Shown piece after piece: positions 9,239 to 17,806 of a stretch of DNA of 64,000 nt. This DNA is from an uncultured Blautia sp. Its GTDB lineage: Bacteria; Bacillota; Clostridia; Lachnospirales; Lachnospiraceae. The position numbers and the translations under genes are program-made. How positions within the stretch are numbered: the stretch's first letter is position 1; every line of letters starts with the position of its first letter. The stretch lies in the NCBI GenBank assembly GCA_934424575.1, contig CAKRXU010000007.1:46910-110909 (forward strand). The letters run 5' to 3'. The notes below the pieces were generated by a model. The model saw only the letters and a list, made by a program, of their open reading frames with translations. It did no database searches and had not been told where the DNA came from.

Positions 9239-9651
9239 ATCAGAATTGCTCCTATATATCCCACCGCCAGAAATGGCAGAAGTGGTATCTCAGTCTTTCT
9301 GCTCTTTTTACAGACTACAAGAAGAATTCCGGACCAGAATGCCGCAAAAAACAATCCCATACAAAGCATCCGCACATAAATTTCCGTACTCAGCATTGTT
9401 CCCAGTGCAAGCAAGACCCATCCGTCACCTGCCCCGATCGCTCCATGACTCACAAAACCAAATGCAAGAAACATTATTCCAAGTCCTGCCGGGATCAGAA
9501 TATCGCCAATCTGTCTTCCCTGCAAAATACTGCTCAAAATTCCACAGACACCATAAACTGCTGTCAGAAGCAGTGAAATTTCTTTTGATCTGAAATCCAG
9601 CCAGCTATTCACTGCCAGAAAAATTACCGTTCCGGTTTCCTTCAAATACAT
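9235..9651 (-). CDS. A24-type prepilin peptidase (second copy in the locus)
   Basis: 138 residues with several membrane helices. The two catalytic Asp motifs are SWLDFRSKEIS near residue 18 and GAGDGW near residue 73 (GxGD). The size fits CpaA/TadV peptidases, which lack the methylase domain of PilD. A second peptidase of the same class starts the operon at 16,695, so the locus has two. The ribosome site GGAGGTG lies just before the ATG. Confidence 0.8.
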   Translation of the reverse strand: MYLKETGTVIFLAVNSWLDFRSKEISLLLTAVYGVCGILSSILQGRQIGDILIPAGLGIMFLAFGFVSHGAIGAGDGWVLLALGTMLSTEIYVRMLCMGLFFAAFWSGILLVVCKKSRKTEIPLLPFLAVGYIGAILI

Positions 9652-9660
9652 CGCACCTCC

Positions 9661-10458
9661 TTACCCACAGCTGCTGCAGGCATGCATATTTCCCAACTGT
9701 GACAGTTTTACCAGCTTTATCGTCCTCTTCAGTCCACTGCAGGTTTCCAGATTATGATACCGGTTTCCAGTCGAAGTGATATAGACACTGCTGGAAGGCT
9801 TCTGGCTCCGGCTGCACGATTCACATGCAGCATATTTTTCTCCATAACTGTTTCTCAGAGAAGAAATCCTTGAACCGGCAACCTGCTGCAGCGAAACCCG
9901 AAGATAACGACACCCCGGCGTTCTATGGTAAACAGAGCCTGATTCTGTCACATAAACCATCTCTTTCTGCTTATTTCCAGCTCCTGTACTGTCCTGCTCA
10001 TCTGCTCCTGTCCATGCATGAACTGTTATAATATTCTGCATCCAGACTTTGGAAAGTGGGATCAGACCTCCTATCGGTGTATAAGAATATACATCCGGCA
10101 AGGTTATTTTATCCGGTCCCTTTCCATCCAGAACATATGCATACATTCCCGCTTCCTTCGTTTTTTCACAGAGCTCCTGCAGGTGTATGGTCTGAACCCG
10201 GTAGATATCCATAAACGAAATCATAGTTATCATTCCCAGAAAAAAAAGTGGAAGCACCATAGCAGTTTCAACAGCAAGGCTGGCCTTCCGCCATCTTCTC
10301 AAAAAGGTGCAGAAAGACACTTTTTCAGAAGATCTGTAAAACTCTCCGTTCATCGGGGGAAACTGGAGAACTGATTTTTTTAGAGAGCGTTTCCTTTCTT
10401 TTTTCTTTCTGTCTATCATCTTTATATACCCATCATATATTTTCTCCTGAAAAAGCAT
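9661..10458 (-). CDS. TadE-like pseudopilin with two C-terminal Ada-like Cys motifs
   Basis: 265 residues. A basic leader ends at A-SLAVE (Glu at +5) before the hydrophobic helix at about residues 60-85, as in TadE proteins. The outside part carries two related blocks, each of the form VYxTxxGxxYHxxxxC...C: one near residues 165-215 with CRYL and CESC, the other near 224-265 with CSGL and CSSC. Similar blocks occur in Ada-type zinc-binding domains, so metal binding is likely but inferred. Ribosome site GAGGTG. Confidence 0.72.
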   Translation of the reverse strand: MLFQEKIYDGYIKMIDRKKKERKRSLKKSVLQFPPMNGEFYRSSEKVSFCTFLRRWRKASLAVETAMVLPLFFLGMITMISFMDIYRVQTIHLQELCEKTKEAGMYAYVLDGKGPDKITLPDVYSYTPIGGLIPLSKVWMQNIITVHAWTGADEQDSTGAGNKQKEMVYVTESGSVYHRTPGCRYLRVSLQQVAGSRISSLRNSYGEKYAACESCSRSQKPSSSVYITSTGNRYHNLETCSGLKRTIKLVKLSQLGNMHACSSCG

Positions 10459-10480
10459 CTTTCTACACCTCTTTTTATGA

Positions 10481-10502
10481 GGCGGTTCCTTTTTGAACCG
10501 CC
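10481..10502 (-). other. Hairpin between two Tad genes
   Basis: GGCGGTTC and GAACCGCC form a perfect 8-bp stem with a 6-base loop in the 51-base gap between the DUF5702 gene and the TadE-like gene. There is no U run, so it more likely stabilises or partly attenuates the operon mRNA than ends it. Confidence 0.6.
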
Positions 10503-10509
10503 CAGGATT

Positions 10510-11997
10510 TCAGATATAACTGTACTGTCTCGTTACTGTAAATACTTTATTTCTGTTTGCATCAACGTCCACAGATGTCTCGATCGCTTCAATACAGCAG
10601 TCCAGTCGAAAACTGTCTCTGCCTTTCGTGCTGCGGATACATACTTCGATCATATCCATCCCACGTTCCAGGTTTTCTCTCTTGGACTGTGTCAGAAGCA
10701 GCACCTGAAGATAGTCTTCATAGGACATTCCCTTCTCATCATTTCGTCTCTGACTGTCCAGATTTTCCAAAAGATGTGGCAGGCTCTCCAGTGACATCTG
10801 CCAGTTTGATGCATTCTTTATAAACGGAACCTTCCCACCGTGAAACAATTCACGTACATCCAGGATGCTCTCTGCAAATGACCAGCACAACAATAGTGCC
10901 GCTTCAACGATGACCGCTGCAGGAGGCACCAGAAATCCAGATGCAATTGCCAGTGCCAGCGCATGCATCTGTGCTCTTTTTCCTGCATCAGACATAAGAG
11001 CCGCAGCGTTGACTCCCTCGCGAATCAACAGAAGCCGATTCGCAACCAATCGAAGATTTGCCCTGTCATTATCATTTGCTCCAAGCAGATATTCCTGCTG
11101 ATACTTAAGCCCGGAAGATGCCGGTTTCTGGTAATTTCCAAGTTTGTCCGTCAGGTATTTCTGAAACAGAAGCTTTGAGGATTCAGAATTATCTTCCTGT
11201 GGATTTCCAGGCATTGTCATTCCTTCTTCCAGCTTTCTTTTTGATACAAGATCACTAACTGAAATCTGTGCGTCAGAAATCCCCTTTGATGTTGGAACAA
11301 CCAGATCCAGAATGCTCATGGTACGGATTCTTTTTATTACTGGGATCGGATTTATCGCACTCTCCGATTCTCCGTCTGAAAATCCGCCATCACCACTTCC
11401 AAAATCTGCACCGCCATTCGCAGCATCTTTTTTGGCTTCCGCTTCTGCCTCCTGGCTTTTGTCAAATGCAGAGCTCATCTCAGAATCGTAGTTTTTCAAC
11501 GTTTCACCATTTTCAGCTGTTTTTCCATCTGCCTCTGCCCGTTCTGTCTTATTCTGCTGGTCTCGCATTCGACTCAAAAAAAACTGCACACCCTGGCTTC
11601 CCAACGTATCTTTCATATAAGAAACTGCCTGATGATAAAAGACCTCTCCATTCTGATCGGTTGCCAGACGATACCCGGTAAAACCGCCCTGTTTTATCCG
11701 AAGATTCTGGCTGTTCTGCTTCAGGACAGGTTTCATATAAGATTCAAGATTGTCATAAACAGCCGCCAGATTCAACTCTGTTCCACCCTGGGTCCCATCC
11801 AGAAAAAACAGATCATAATTTTTGAGAAGAGAACGGTCATACTGCCCAAACAGAGAATAAAGCCCAATATCCACACTGTTCAGGATCTGCGTTCTCGCCG
11901 CTGCTGCCTGTACAGACTGAATGCTGGCACTGACGAGCGACAGTAAAATACTCAGCACAAGCGCCAGAAAAACAGTAATGCTGCCCTTTTTGCCCAT
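10510..11997 (-). CDS. DUF5702-type Tad-locus protein
   Basis: 495 residues. The N-terminus has a pseudopilin-like leader G-SITVF and one long hydrophobic helix, followed by a large extracellular region with a charged Ala/Glu/Lys stretch near 150-190. A second hydrophobic patch (LALAIASGFLVPPAAVIVEAALLLCW) lies near 345-375. The family accompanies Tad genes in Clostridia; its role is not established. Phe replaces Glu at +5 of the leader, so processing is uncertain. Confidence 0.7.
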   Translation of the reverse strand: MGKKGSITVFLALVLSILLSLVSASIQSVQAAAARTQILNSVDIGLYSLFGQYDRSLLKNYDLFFLDGTQGGTELNLAAVYDNLESYMKPVLKQNSQNLRIKQGGFTGYRLATDQNGEVFYHQAVSYMKDTLGSQGVQFFLSRMRDQQNKTERAEADGKTAENGETLKNYDSEMSSAFDKSQEAEAEAKKDAANGGADFGSGDGGFSDGESESAINPIPVIKRIRTMSILDLVVPTSKGISDAQISVSDLVSKRKLEEGMTMPGNPQEDNSESSKLLFQKYLTDKLGNYQKPASSGLKYQQEYLLGANDNDRANLRLVANRLLLIREGVNAAALMSDAGKRAQMHALALAIASGFLVPPAAVIVEAALLLCWSFAESILDVRELFHGGKVPFIKNASNWQMSLESLPHLLENLDSQRRNDEKGMSYEDYLQVLLLTQSKRENLERGMDMIEVCIRSTKGRDSFRLDCCIEAIETSVDVDANRNKVFTVTRQYSYI

Positions 11998-12012
11998 AAA
12001 CAGTTCCCCATA

Positions 12013-12192
12013 TCAGATCGAGTTACTCTGTTTTGTGATCTTGCTGAGAATGGAATTCACAAGACTTGTAAGCTGCTCTTTAAAAATGATGACCAGACTT
12101 ATCAGGACCACCAATATCAAAATGATCTCTACCACGCCAACTGCATCTTCTTCCCTTCCAAACTCTCTTGCCGTTTCCAGAAATTCTCTCAT
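12013..12192 (-). CDS. Flp1-like pilin subunit
   Basis: This 59-residue protein starts MREFLETAREFG and contains EEDAVGVVEIILILVV, the short leader-plus-helix pattern of the Flp1-like family, with Glu five residues into the probable mature end. It is the likely major pilin of the locus and sits between the TadC-like gene and the pseudopilins. GGGAGG lies eight bases before the ATG at 12192. It is easily missed because it is so short. Confidence 0.82.
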   Translation of the reverse strand: MREFLETAREFGREEDAVGVVEIILILVVLISLVIIFKEQLTSLVNSILSKITKQSNSI

Positions 12193-12225
12193 ATGTATAC
12201 CTCCCCAATATATTTTTTATTCTTT

Positions 12226-13260
12226 TTACTGACCATAAAACGAAAGAAATGCCGGGATCATAATGATCGCCATGACAACCACCAGCATCATGATCATCGG
12301 AATCAAAAGTTTTGTTGCTGCTGCCTCTCCCAGAACTCTCGCTTTCCTTTTGCGCTCATCCCAGGCTTCCAGAGCTTCCTTCTCCAACATGTCCGCCATA
12401 TACCGGCTTCCTTTTTGAAGATTCTGTATCAGGATCGTAGAAAATGTCTTATATTTCATCTGACCGCATCGTTCTCCAAACCGGCGATATGCTTCCATCT
12501 CAGATACTCCACTGTCCATTTCATGACAGGCAGTCACGATTGCCTCATATGCATACCGCCCCTTTGCAGATTTCGTTCTTTCATAATCAGAAGCCATCTT
12601 CTGAAAAGCCCGTCTCGCTGTCATTCCTGCCTGGATCAGAAGTGTAAACTTCAAAATCAGAGGTGGATAATCCATCAGGAGCTGTTCAGAACGTTTTGCC
12701 AGTTCCTCCTGTTCTTCTTTTACCTTTTTGAGCATCAGCACAAAACCGGCGAAGAAACTCAGGGCTGCGATCATTGTTCCTGTATTGTCTCCAGGTTTCT
12801 GCCATTCCAGTCTCTGCCCGTTCCACTCTTCTGGAAGATAATAATAATCAGGATCTTCTTTTTCTTCGTTATACTTCTCAATTGCTTCTTTGAGTTCTTT
12901 TTTTCTTGTTTCTTCCGGATTCTCTTCTTTCTCGGTTTCTACAGCAGAATCCTCTTCCTCTGTCTCTTTTTCCGGGACCTGAATTTCAAAGTTCTCCGAA
13001 TCTTTCCCATCTACAGAGACCTGAAATTCTTCCGTATAAGCTCCTGAAGTATCTTTTTCCAGGCGGTGTCCATTCGTATAAACTTCCCTTCCGCCACTGG
13101 TCACTGTCAGGACCATTCCCAAAAGATTTCCGCAGACTGCCACGATCAGAAACAGCCGGACACTATCTTTATCTGCCAGTCCATCCAGATGAATCCATCC
13201 GGCTTTCCAGGTCAGGACAATACCGGCCACAAGAATAAAGATCACAAGATGTACCCACAT
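12226..13260 (-). CDS. tadC: TadC-like type II secretion F-domain membrane protein
   Basis: 344 residues. Two helices flank a variable region at the N-terminus, and residues about 80-155 form a highly acidic Glu/Lys-rich insert outside or inside the membrane. The T2SSF core follows (YPPLILKFTLLIQAGMTARR and GSRYMADMLEKEA) with a C-terminal membrane helix. Together with TadB it forms the inner-membrane platform for pilus assembly. The long acidic insert is unusual for TadC. Confidence 0.78.
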   Translation of the reverse strand: MWVHLVIFILVAGIVLTWKAGWIHLDGLADKDSVRLFLIVAVCGNLLGMVLTVTSGGREVYTNGHRLEKDTSGAYTEEFQVSVDGKDSENFEIQVPEKETEEEDSAVETEKEENPEETRKKELKEAIEKYNEEKEDPDYYYLPEEWNGQRLEWQKPGDNTGTMIAALSFFAGFVLMLKKVKEEQEELAKRSEQLLMDYPPLILKFTLLIQAGMTARRAFQKMASDYERTKSAKGRYAYEAIVTACHEMDSGVSEMEAYRRFGERCGQMKYKTFSTILIQNLQKGSRYMADMLEKEALEAWDERKRKARVLGEAAATKLLIPMIMMLVVVMAIIMIPAFLSFYGQ

Positions 13261-13261
13261 A

Positions 13262-14005
13262 TCACACCTCTATATCTACGATTTTTTTGCCAAGCCAGTA
13301 GGAGAATCCATAAATTCCAAGACATGCTGTCATCGCACAGATACCAAACGGATTTCCATACAGTACTCCAAGAAATCCCGGTGAAGTGAGTTTCAGATAA
13401 AGGATGATCCCTGCCGGCATCAGCCCCATGACCATCTGCTCCGCTTTTTTGGCTGCCAGAGTTGTCTCAATCTCTTTTTTTACATCAATCTTATCGCCCA
13501 GCATTCTCGCAGAGGTCTGGATGATCTTTACCATATCTCCACCCGTCCTTTTTGCTGTACAGAAAACTGCTGCAAAATTTTCCACGTCTTCAATCTCACT
13601 CCGTTCACCCAGATTTTGAAAAAGTGCTTCCACCGGTACGCTGACTTTAAGCTGACTTTCCATATATCGGAATTCTTTTATGATATCTGTTTCTTCCGGA
13701 TATATTCGTTCCAGGTCCCTGGCACACGCCGAGATTGCATTTTCTACCGAATATCCTGCCTGTACTGCCACACTCAGCGCATTGAGTGCATCCTTGAACT
13801 GATAATTCAGATTTTTCTTTCGCTCCCGGATCAGTTGTTTTTTACGTGTCCTGAGAAATATTACTGCTGCCGGTACTGACAGTACCATCAGCCACCTGCT
13901 CTGATAAAAAAGATAATCCAGTGCTCCGCAGAGCAGCACACTTTGTATGAGATATTTCACGATCTCTTTTGCCGAAAAACGATATTCCCCATAGTTTTGT
14001 TTCAT
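13262..14005 (-). CDS. tadB: TadB-like type II secretion F-domain membrane protein
   Basis: 247 residues: two N-terminal helices, the T2SSF domain (FKDALNALSVAVQAGYSVENA), then C-terminal helices. It pairs with TadC under the TadA ATPase. I chose ATG 14005, which overlaps the TadA stop (ATGA) and has GGGGTGG upstream; the frame runs 26 codons further back without signal. Confidence 0.8.
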   Translation of the reverse strand: MKQNYGEYRFSAKEIVKYLIQSVLLCGALDYLFYQSRWLMVLSVPAAVIFLRTRKKQLIRERKKNLNYQFKDALNALSVAVQAGYSVENAISACARDLERIYPEETDIIKEFRYMESQLKVSVPVEALFQNLGERSEIEDVENFAAVFCTAKRTGGDMVKIIQTSARMLGDKIDVKKEIETTLAAKKAEQMVMGLMPAGIILYLKLTSPGFLGVLYGNPFGICAMTACLGIYGFSYWLGKKIVDIEV

Positions 14006-15192
14006 AGTTCCACCCCTGCCCGTACCAGTTTTTCCCGGTTCAGAAGTTCTGCAGTCTGTACCAGACCTTTTCCTTCCTGCCACCGATAAAGTGTTCTGGT
14101 TTTTATTTCATGTCCTTCAAATCCACAGACTTCTGTTATTTCCAGCACCTTTCGGCTTTTGTCCCGCATTCGTCCGAGATGGATCAGTATATCTACTCCT
14201 GACGCGATCTGCCTTCGGATTGCTTCAAGCGGAAGCTCCACGCCCATCAATGTCATTGTCTCCAGACGTGACAGCATATCCTCCGCTGAATTTGCATGTG
14301 CCGTACTCAGGCTGCCCTCATGTCCGGTATTCAAAGCCTGCAGCATGTCCACCGCTTCTCCTCCCCGGACCTCGCCAACCACGATTCTGTCCGGCCTCAT
14401 TCGAAGAGCTGTGCGGATCAGGTCTCTTATCGTAATAGAAGTACCTCCATCAACATTTGCCATCTTTGCCTCCAGCTGCACCAGATTTTCCACTCCCTGG
14501 AGCTTGAGTTCTGCATTATCCTCAATCGTGATCAGACGCTCATCCTTCGGGATATAATCTGACAAAGCCCCCAGAAATGTAGTTTTCCCACTGCCGGTCC
14601 CGCCCCCAATGACCATGGAATATCTTGCCCTCACAAGTTTTTCCAGAAACTGTGCACATTCACGGGGCAGACTTCCAAGAGAGATGAGTTTTTCCATTGT
14701 GATCGGTGTATCCGGAAATCTTCGGATCGTAAGGATCGGACCATTTAACGCAACCGGGCGGACTACCGCATTTACCCTGGCCCCATTATCAAGACGGGCA
14801 TCAACGATAGGCATCGCCTCATTCACCACCCGGTTGCATTTTCCTACGATCTGCTGGATCACATCTTCCAGCTTTTCTCTGGATGTGAATCCTTTTTCCC
14901 ATTTTCCAAGTTTTCCGGCACGTTCCACAAAGATCTGATCAGGACCATTGACCATGATCTCTGTCACAGAATCATCCTCGATCAGTTCCTGCAGAACATC
15001 CAGCTTTCGTACAGAATAAAAAAGTTCCTGACGCAGCTGTACCTTTTCTTTAAGCGAAAGTCCTGAATCTCTCATTCCTGTCAATATCAGATTATCGATC
15101 TCTTCCAGAATTTCCTGGTCCGATAATTCTCGCACCAGATCCAGTTTTTCCATCAGCTGCTGGCGAAGTATCCGAAACTGGTCATTACTCAT
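14002..15192 (-). CDS. tadA: TadA/CpaF-type pilus assembly ATPase
   Basis: 396 residues. A helical N-terminal domain is followed by the secretion ATPase core with Walker A GGGTGSGKTTF, an Asp box ITIEDNAELK, Walker B DRIVVGEVRGGEA and the HANSAEDML His box. It powers Flp pilus assembly at the cytoplasmic face. Start ATG 15192 has GGGGG six bases upstream and overlaps the end of the preceding gene by 8 bases; the frame is open 30 codons further up. Confidence 0.92.
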   Translation of the reverse strand: MSNDQFRILRQQLMEKLDLVRELSDQEILEEIDNLILTGMRDSGLSLKEKVQLRQELFYSVRKLDVLQELIEDDSVTEIMVNGPDQIFVERAGKLGKWEKGFTSREKLEDVIQQIVGKCNRVVNEAMPIVDARLDNGARVNAVVRPVALNGPILTIRRFPDTPITMEKLISLGSLPRECAQFLEKLVRARYSMVIGGGTGSGKTTFLGALSDYIPKDERLITIEDNAELKLQGVENLVQLEAKMANVDGGTSITIRDLIRTALRMRPDRIVVGEVRGGEAVDMLQALNTGHEGSLSTAHANSAEDMLSRLETMTLMGVELPLEAIRRQIASGVDILIHLGRMRDKSRKVLEITEVCGFEGHEIKTRTLYRWQEGKGLVQTAELLNREKLVRAGVEL

Positions 15193-16204
15193 AGGAATCC
15201 CCCTTCCCAAGAAGTTCCCGGACATAAGCTCCAAGAGGACTCCATACCAGTGATTCCGGATAATTGTCAGTTTCTGAGCCATCCTGAAAGAAAGGAAGAT
15301 GCATTTTGACTGTTTTTGTAAGTATCTCTGAATAGTCTCTTTTATTCAGAAGGTTTTCAAACTGCCGGAGCTTACCTTTGGAAACAGGATCTGTGCAGAC
15401 TGGCATATAAATAACCTGGCACATATCCAGCAGTTGAAAAAGCTCCTCGGTTCCATTCCCAAAATCTATTACAATCACTTCGTATGATCCATGGAGCATA
15501 AGTTCCTGAAAAAGATACTCCCAGTCCTGCCATGAGCTCCCTCTGATGTCTTCCGGCGACGGCACCGGTGGAACAAAATCAAGCTTTCCTACATTCTGTA
15601 CCATACTGTTCAGCCTTATAATGATTCCCGGATCTTTCTGCCTCACATAATAGAGCAGATCACTGAGTGTACAGGAAAAGTTTTTCTGCATCAGTTCCTC
15701 AAAACCGGAATATTCTTCAAGATTCAGATAAAGAACTGCTTTTTCTTCACTTAATATCTGCCCCAGTGTCCATGCAAAAGATGTCTTAAGACAACGCCCT
15801 AATGGAGAATAGACTCCAAGGATTTCTGTCTTTCTTTTCAGTGCAGTACTTTGCACCGGAAAAAGAATTTTCTCTTCTCCATAGCATGCCATTACCTCCC
15901 TCACGATCTCCGCTGAGGATTGATATTTATATACTTCCGCATAAGCGTTCAGTTCTTCTGGTCTGTTTCCTTCTGTAAGGATCACGGTCTTTCCGATATC
16001 CAGTTCCCGGATTTCCCCGCACATTGCCTCCACTGAAATAAGGAGCAGTTCTATATGCGTTTCTTTCGCATAGGAAATCAGGCTTTCTACACTGGTAAAT
16101 GCCTGTACTTCAAAAGGAAGATTATTTTTCCGGTTGAGATATTCCATGAAATTACGTGCATATTCTGCCTCAAGATCACAGACTGCAAAAATTTGTTTTT
16201 TCAA
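15185..16204 (-). CDS. TadZ/CpaE-like P-loop protein with altered Walker A
   Basis: 339 residues from a TTG start with perfect AGGAGG six bases upstream; its TTGA overlaps the stop of the preceding peptidase gene. The N-terminal third is receiver-like (KKQIFAVCDLEAEYARNFME). The ATPase part has GVYSPLGRCLKTS where ParA-type proteins have KGGVGKT, so the signature Lys and Gly residues are largely lost while the last KT is kept. The family localises Tad machines. ATP hydrolysis here may be reduced. Confidence 0.75.
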   Translation of the reverse strand: MKKQIFAVCDLEAEYARNFMEYLNRKNNLPFEVQAFTSVESLISYAKETHIELLLISVEAMCGEIRELDIGKTVILTEGNRPEELNAYAEVYKYQSSAEIVREVMACYGEEKILFPVQSTALKRKTEILGVYSPLGRCLKTSFAWTLGQILSEEKAVLYLNLEEYSGFEELMQKNFSCTLSDLLYYVRQKDPGIIIRLNSMVQNVGKLDFVPPVPSPEDIRGSSWQDWEYLFQELMLHGSYEVIVIDFGNGTEELFQLLDMCQVIYMPVCTDPVSKGKLRQFENLLNKRDYSEILTKTVKMHLPFFQDGSETDNYPESLVWSPLGAYVRELLGKGDSYE

Positions 16205-16695
16205 TATAAACCTCCTGTATAAAGCATCACACTCATAAATATGGAAACAGTAAAATGAATATTTTCTATTGCCGCTCCCTTCCTGTAATAAGGCTTCCTG
16301 ACTCCTGTACGAATATATTCTGTAAGATACTCTGCCAGATATATCATTCTCTGCCAGCCCTCTCCCAGGCAGACCAGAACTGCAAGAGAAAGTACTGCAC
16401 CACAGAAAAATGAAAACCAGATACATTTGAGGATCTTTATTGGTCCCATGATTCCGCCCAGTGCGCAGAACACTTTGATGTCACCCGGACCAAGCATCTG
16501 AAAATAAAACATCCATCCGAGAATAACCAACGGCATCAGTGTTCCCGGTATAAATTCTACAAAACCTTCAGGACCTCTCTGCCAGAAGCAATACCCGGCT
16601 CCAGCCAGAAGTGAACACAGGATCCAGCTGTTTTTGACCTGCATTCTGTAAAGATCCATAACTACAGCCACACCGGCAATCGTCAGAAGCAGCAT
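16201..16695 (-). CDS. A24-type prepilin peptidase, first gene of the Tad operon
   Basis: 164 residues and membrane-embedded. Catalytic Asp motifs are VMDLYRMQVKN near residue 14 and GPGDIK near 70. The ATG at 16695 has its AGGAGG 23 bases away; an in-frame ATT four codons upstream is 11 bases from that site, so the true start may be non-standard. It heads a run of eleven tightly packed genes to 7438. Confidence 0.8.
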   Translation of the reverse strand: MLLLTIAGVAVVMDLYRMQVKNSWILCSLLAGAGYCFWQRGPEGFVEFIPGTLMPLVILGWMFYFQMLGPGDIKVFCALGGIMGPIKILKCIWFSFFCGAVLSLAVLVCLGEGWQRMIYLAEYLTEYIRTGVRKPYYRKGAAIENIHFTVSIFMSVMLYTGGLY

Positions 16696-16809
16696 TTGAT
16701 CAGCAATAAAAAAACACGCCTCCTTTCTTTCATTCTTTCATTGTTATTAAAATGGGATCGTTCCGTCAGAACCGACGGTGGGAATACCAGAAGATTTCTG
16801 GTGAGTCTT

Positions 16810-16839
16810 ATTATAGTCTCGTGCTCTGTCCTTTGTAAA
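16810..16839 (-). promoter_or_regulatory. Tad operon promoter
   Basis: TTTACA (16834-16839) and a perfect TATAAT (16810-16815) are separated by 18 bases on the minus strand. The leader of about 100 bases that follows has two short hairpins (ACCAGAA/TTCTGGT and CCGTC/GACGG). I do not recognise a known riboswitch in it. Confidence 0.7.
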
Positions 16840-16926
16840 GAAAATTCGTTCGTCAAATCCGGACAGCAGAATTCAGCCGGATTCTGTTTTTTTCATAAAT
16901 TTCTTCATATCTTCGCATCAGACTTA

Positions 16927-16955
16927 TTGCAGTTTTTTTTACGCTTTTGTATAAT
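16927..16955 (+). promoter_or_regulatory. Promoter of the acetyltransferase-lipoprotein unit
   Basis: TTGCAG (16927-16932), a 17-base T-rich spacer and TATAAT (16950-16955) lie about 90 bases before the start at 17045. It is divergent from the Tad promoter. Confidence 0.7.
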
Positions 16956-17044
16956 ATGGCTATCTGTCCTGTATTTTACAGGATATCTGTAACTATGAGT
17001 ATAATAGATAGTTATCAAGAGCTTTAAATCAGGAGGCACTTTTC

Positions 17045-17806
17045 ATGGAAAAAAACATCAAAAAAATCGAAGATATGTCATTGAATGCCTGGCCTTCACA
17101 TAAAATGGAACTTTATGACGGCTGGATCCTTCGATTCTCTTATTTCTATACACACAGAACCAACAGCGTCGAACAATTCGGAACCTCAACTCTGCCATGG
17201 AGGGAAAAAGTCTCCTACTGCGAAGACGTTTACAAACGTCTGGGATCACCTGCTATTTTCAAGATCAGTCCTCTGGTTTCACCGGATTTTGACTATACAC
17301 TCGAAAATCGCGGATACGAGATCCAGCATACTACAGAGGTTATGACTCTCCATCTGGAAAATGCCGAACTCAGTGCTGTATGCTCAGATGTCACACTTAC
17401 TGACGAAATTCCTGATATCTGGATCACCAGCCTGTTTGACCTCAAAGGAATGACAAATCCAATCCATCGTGCCGTTGTTCCTTCTATGTACCGTGCAATT
17501 CCCAAGGAAACTGTCTGCGCCTCCATCTGGAAAAACGGCAAGATCATTGCCACAGGGCTTGGGATCCTGGACCGTGATTATATCGGTATCTACGCGATCC
17601 ATGTTAAGGAAAAATACCGCGGCCAGGGCTTTGCGCGCCAGATCTGTACAGCACTTCTCAAAGAGGGAATGAACAAAGGAGCACAAAACGCTTATCTTCA
17701 GGTAGTCAAAGGAAATTCTCCTGCCAAGCGCCTTTACGCTTCTCTTGGATTTACAGATTTTTACACATACTGGTTCCGGGTTCAGCCACAGGGAGGAACA
17801 GCATGA
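17045..17806 (+). CDS. GNAT-family N-acetyltransferase
   Basis: 253 residues. The C-terminal GNAT fold (about 150-250) has the acetyl-CoA loop KYRGQGFARQI and the end motif NSPAKRLYASLGF. The N-terminal part (MELYDGWILRFSYFYTHRTNS) is the conserved start of a two-domain subgroup. Substrate unknown. AGGAGG precedes the ATG. The lipoprotein gene starts inside its stop codon (ATGA), so the two are coupled. Confidence 0.85.
   Translation: MEKNIKKIEDMSLNAWPSHKMELYDGWILRFSYFYTHRTNSVEQFGTSTLPWREKVSYCEDVYKRLGSPAIFKISPLVSPDFDYTLENRGYEIQHTTEVMTLHLENAELSAVCSDVTLTDEIPDIWITSLFDLKGMTNPIHRAVVPSMYRAIPKETVCASIWKNGKIIATGLGILDRDYIGIYAIHVKEKYRGQGFARQICTALLKEGMNKGAQNAYLQVVKGNSPAKRLYASLGFTDFYTYWFRVQPQGGTA

Noticed and set aside
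16696..16809. Tad operon leader as a cyclic-di-GMP riboswitch
   Set aside because: Pilus operons often carry one, but the conserved GEMM core (CACGCACAGGGCAAACC-like) is absent; only two short hairpins are seen.
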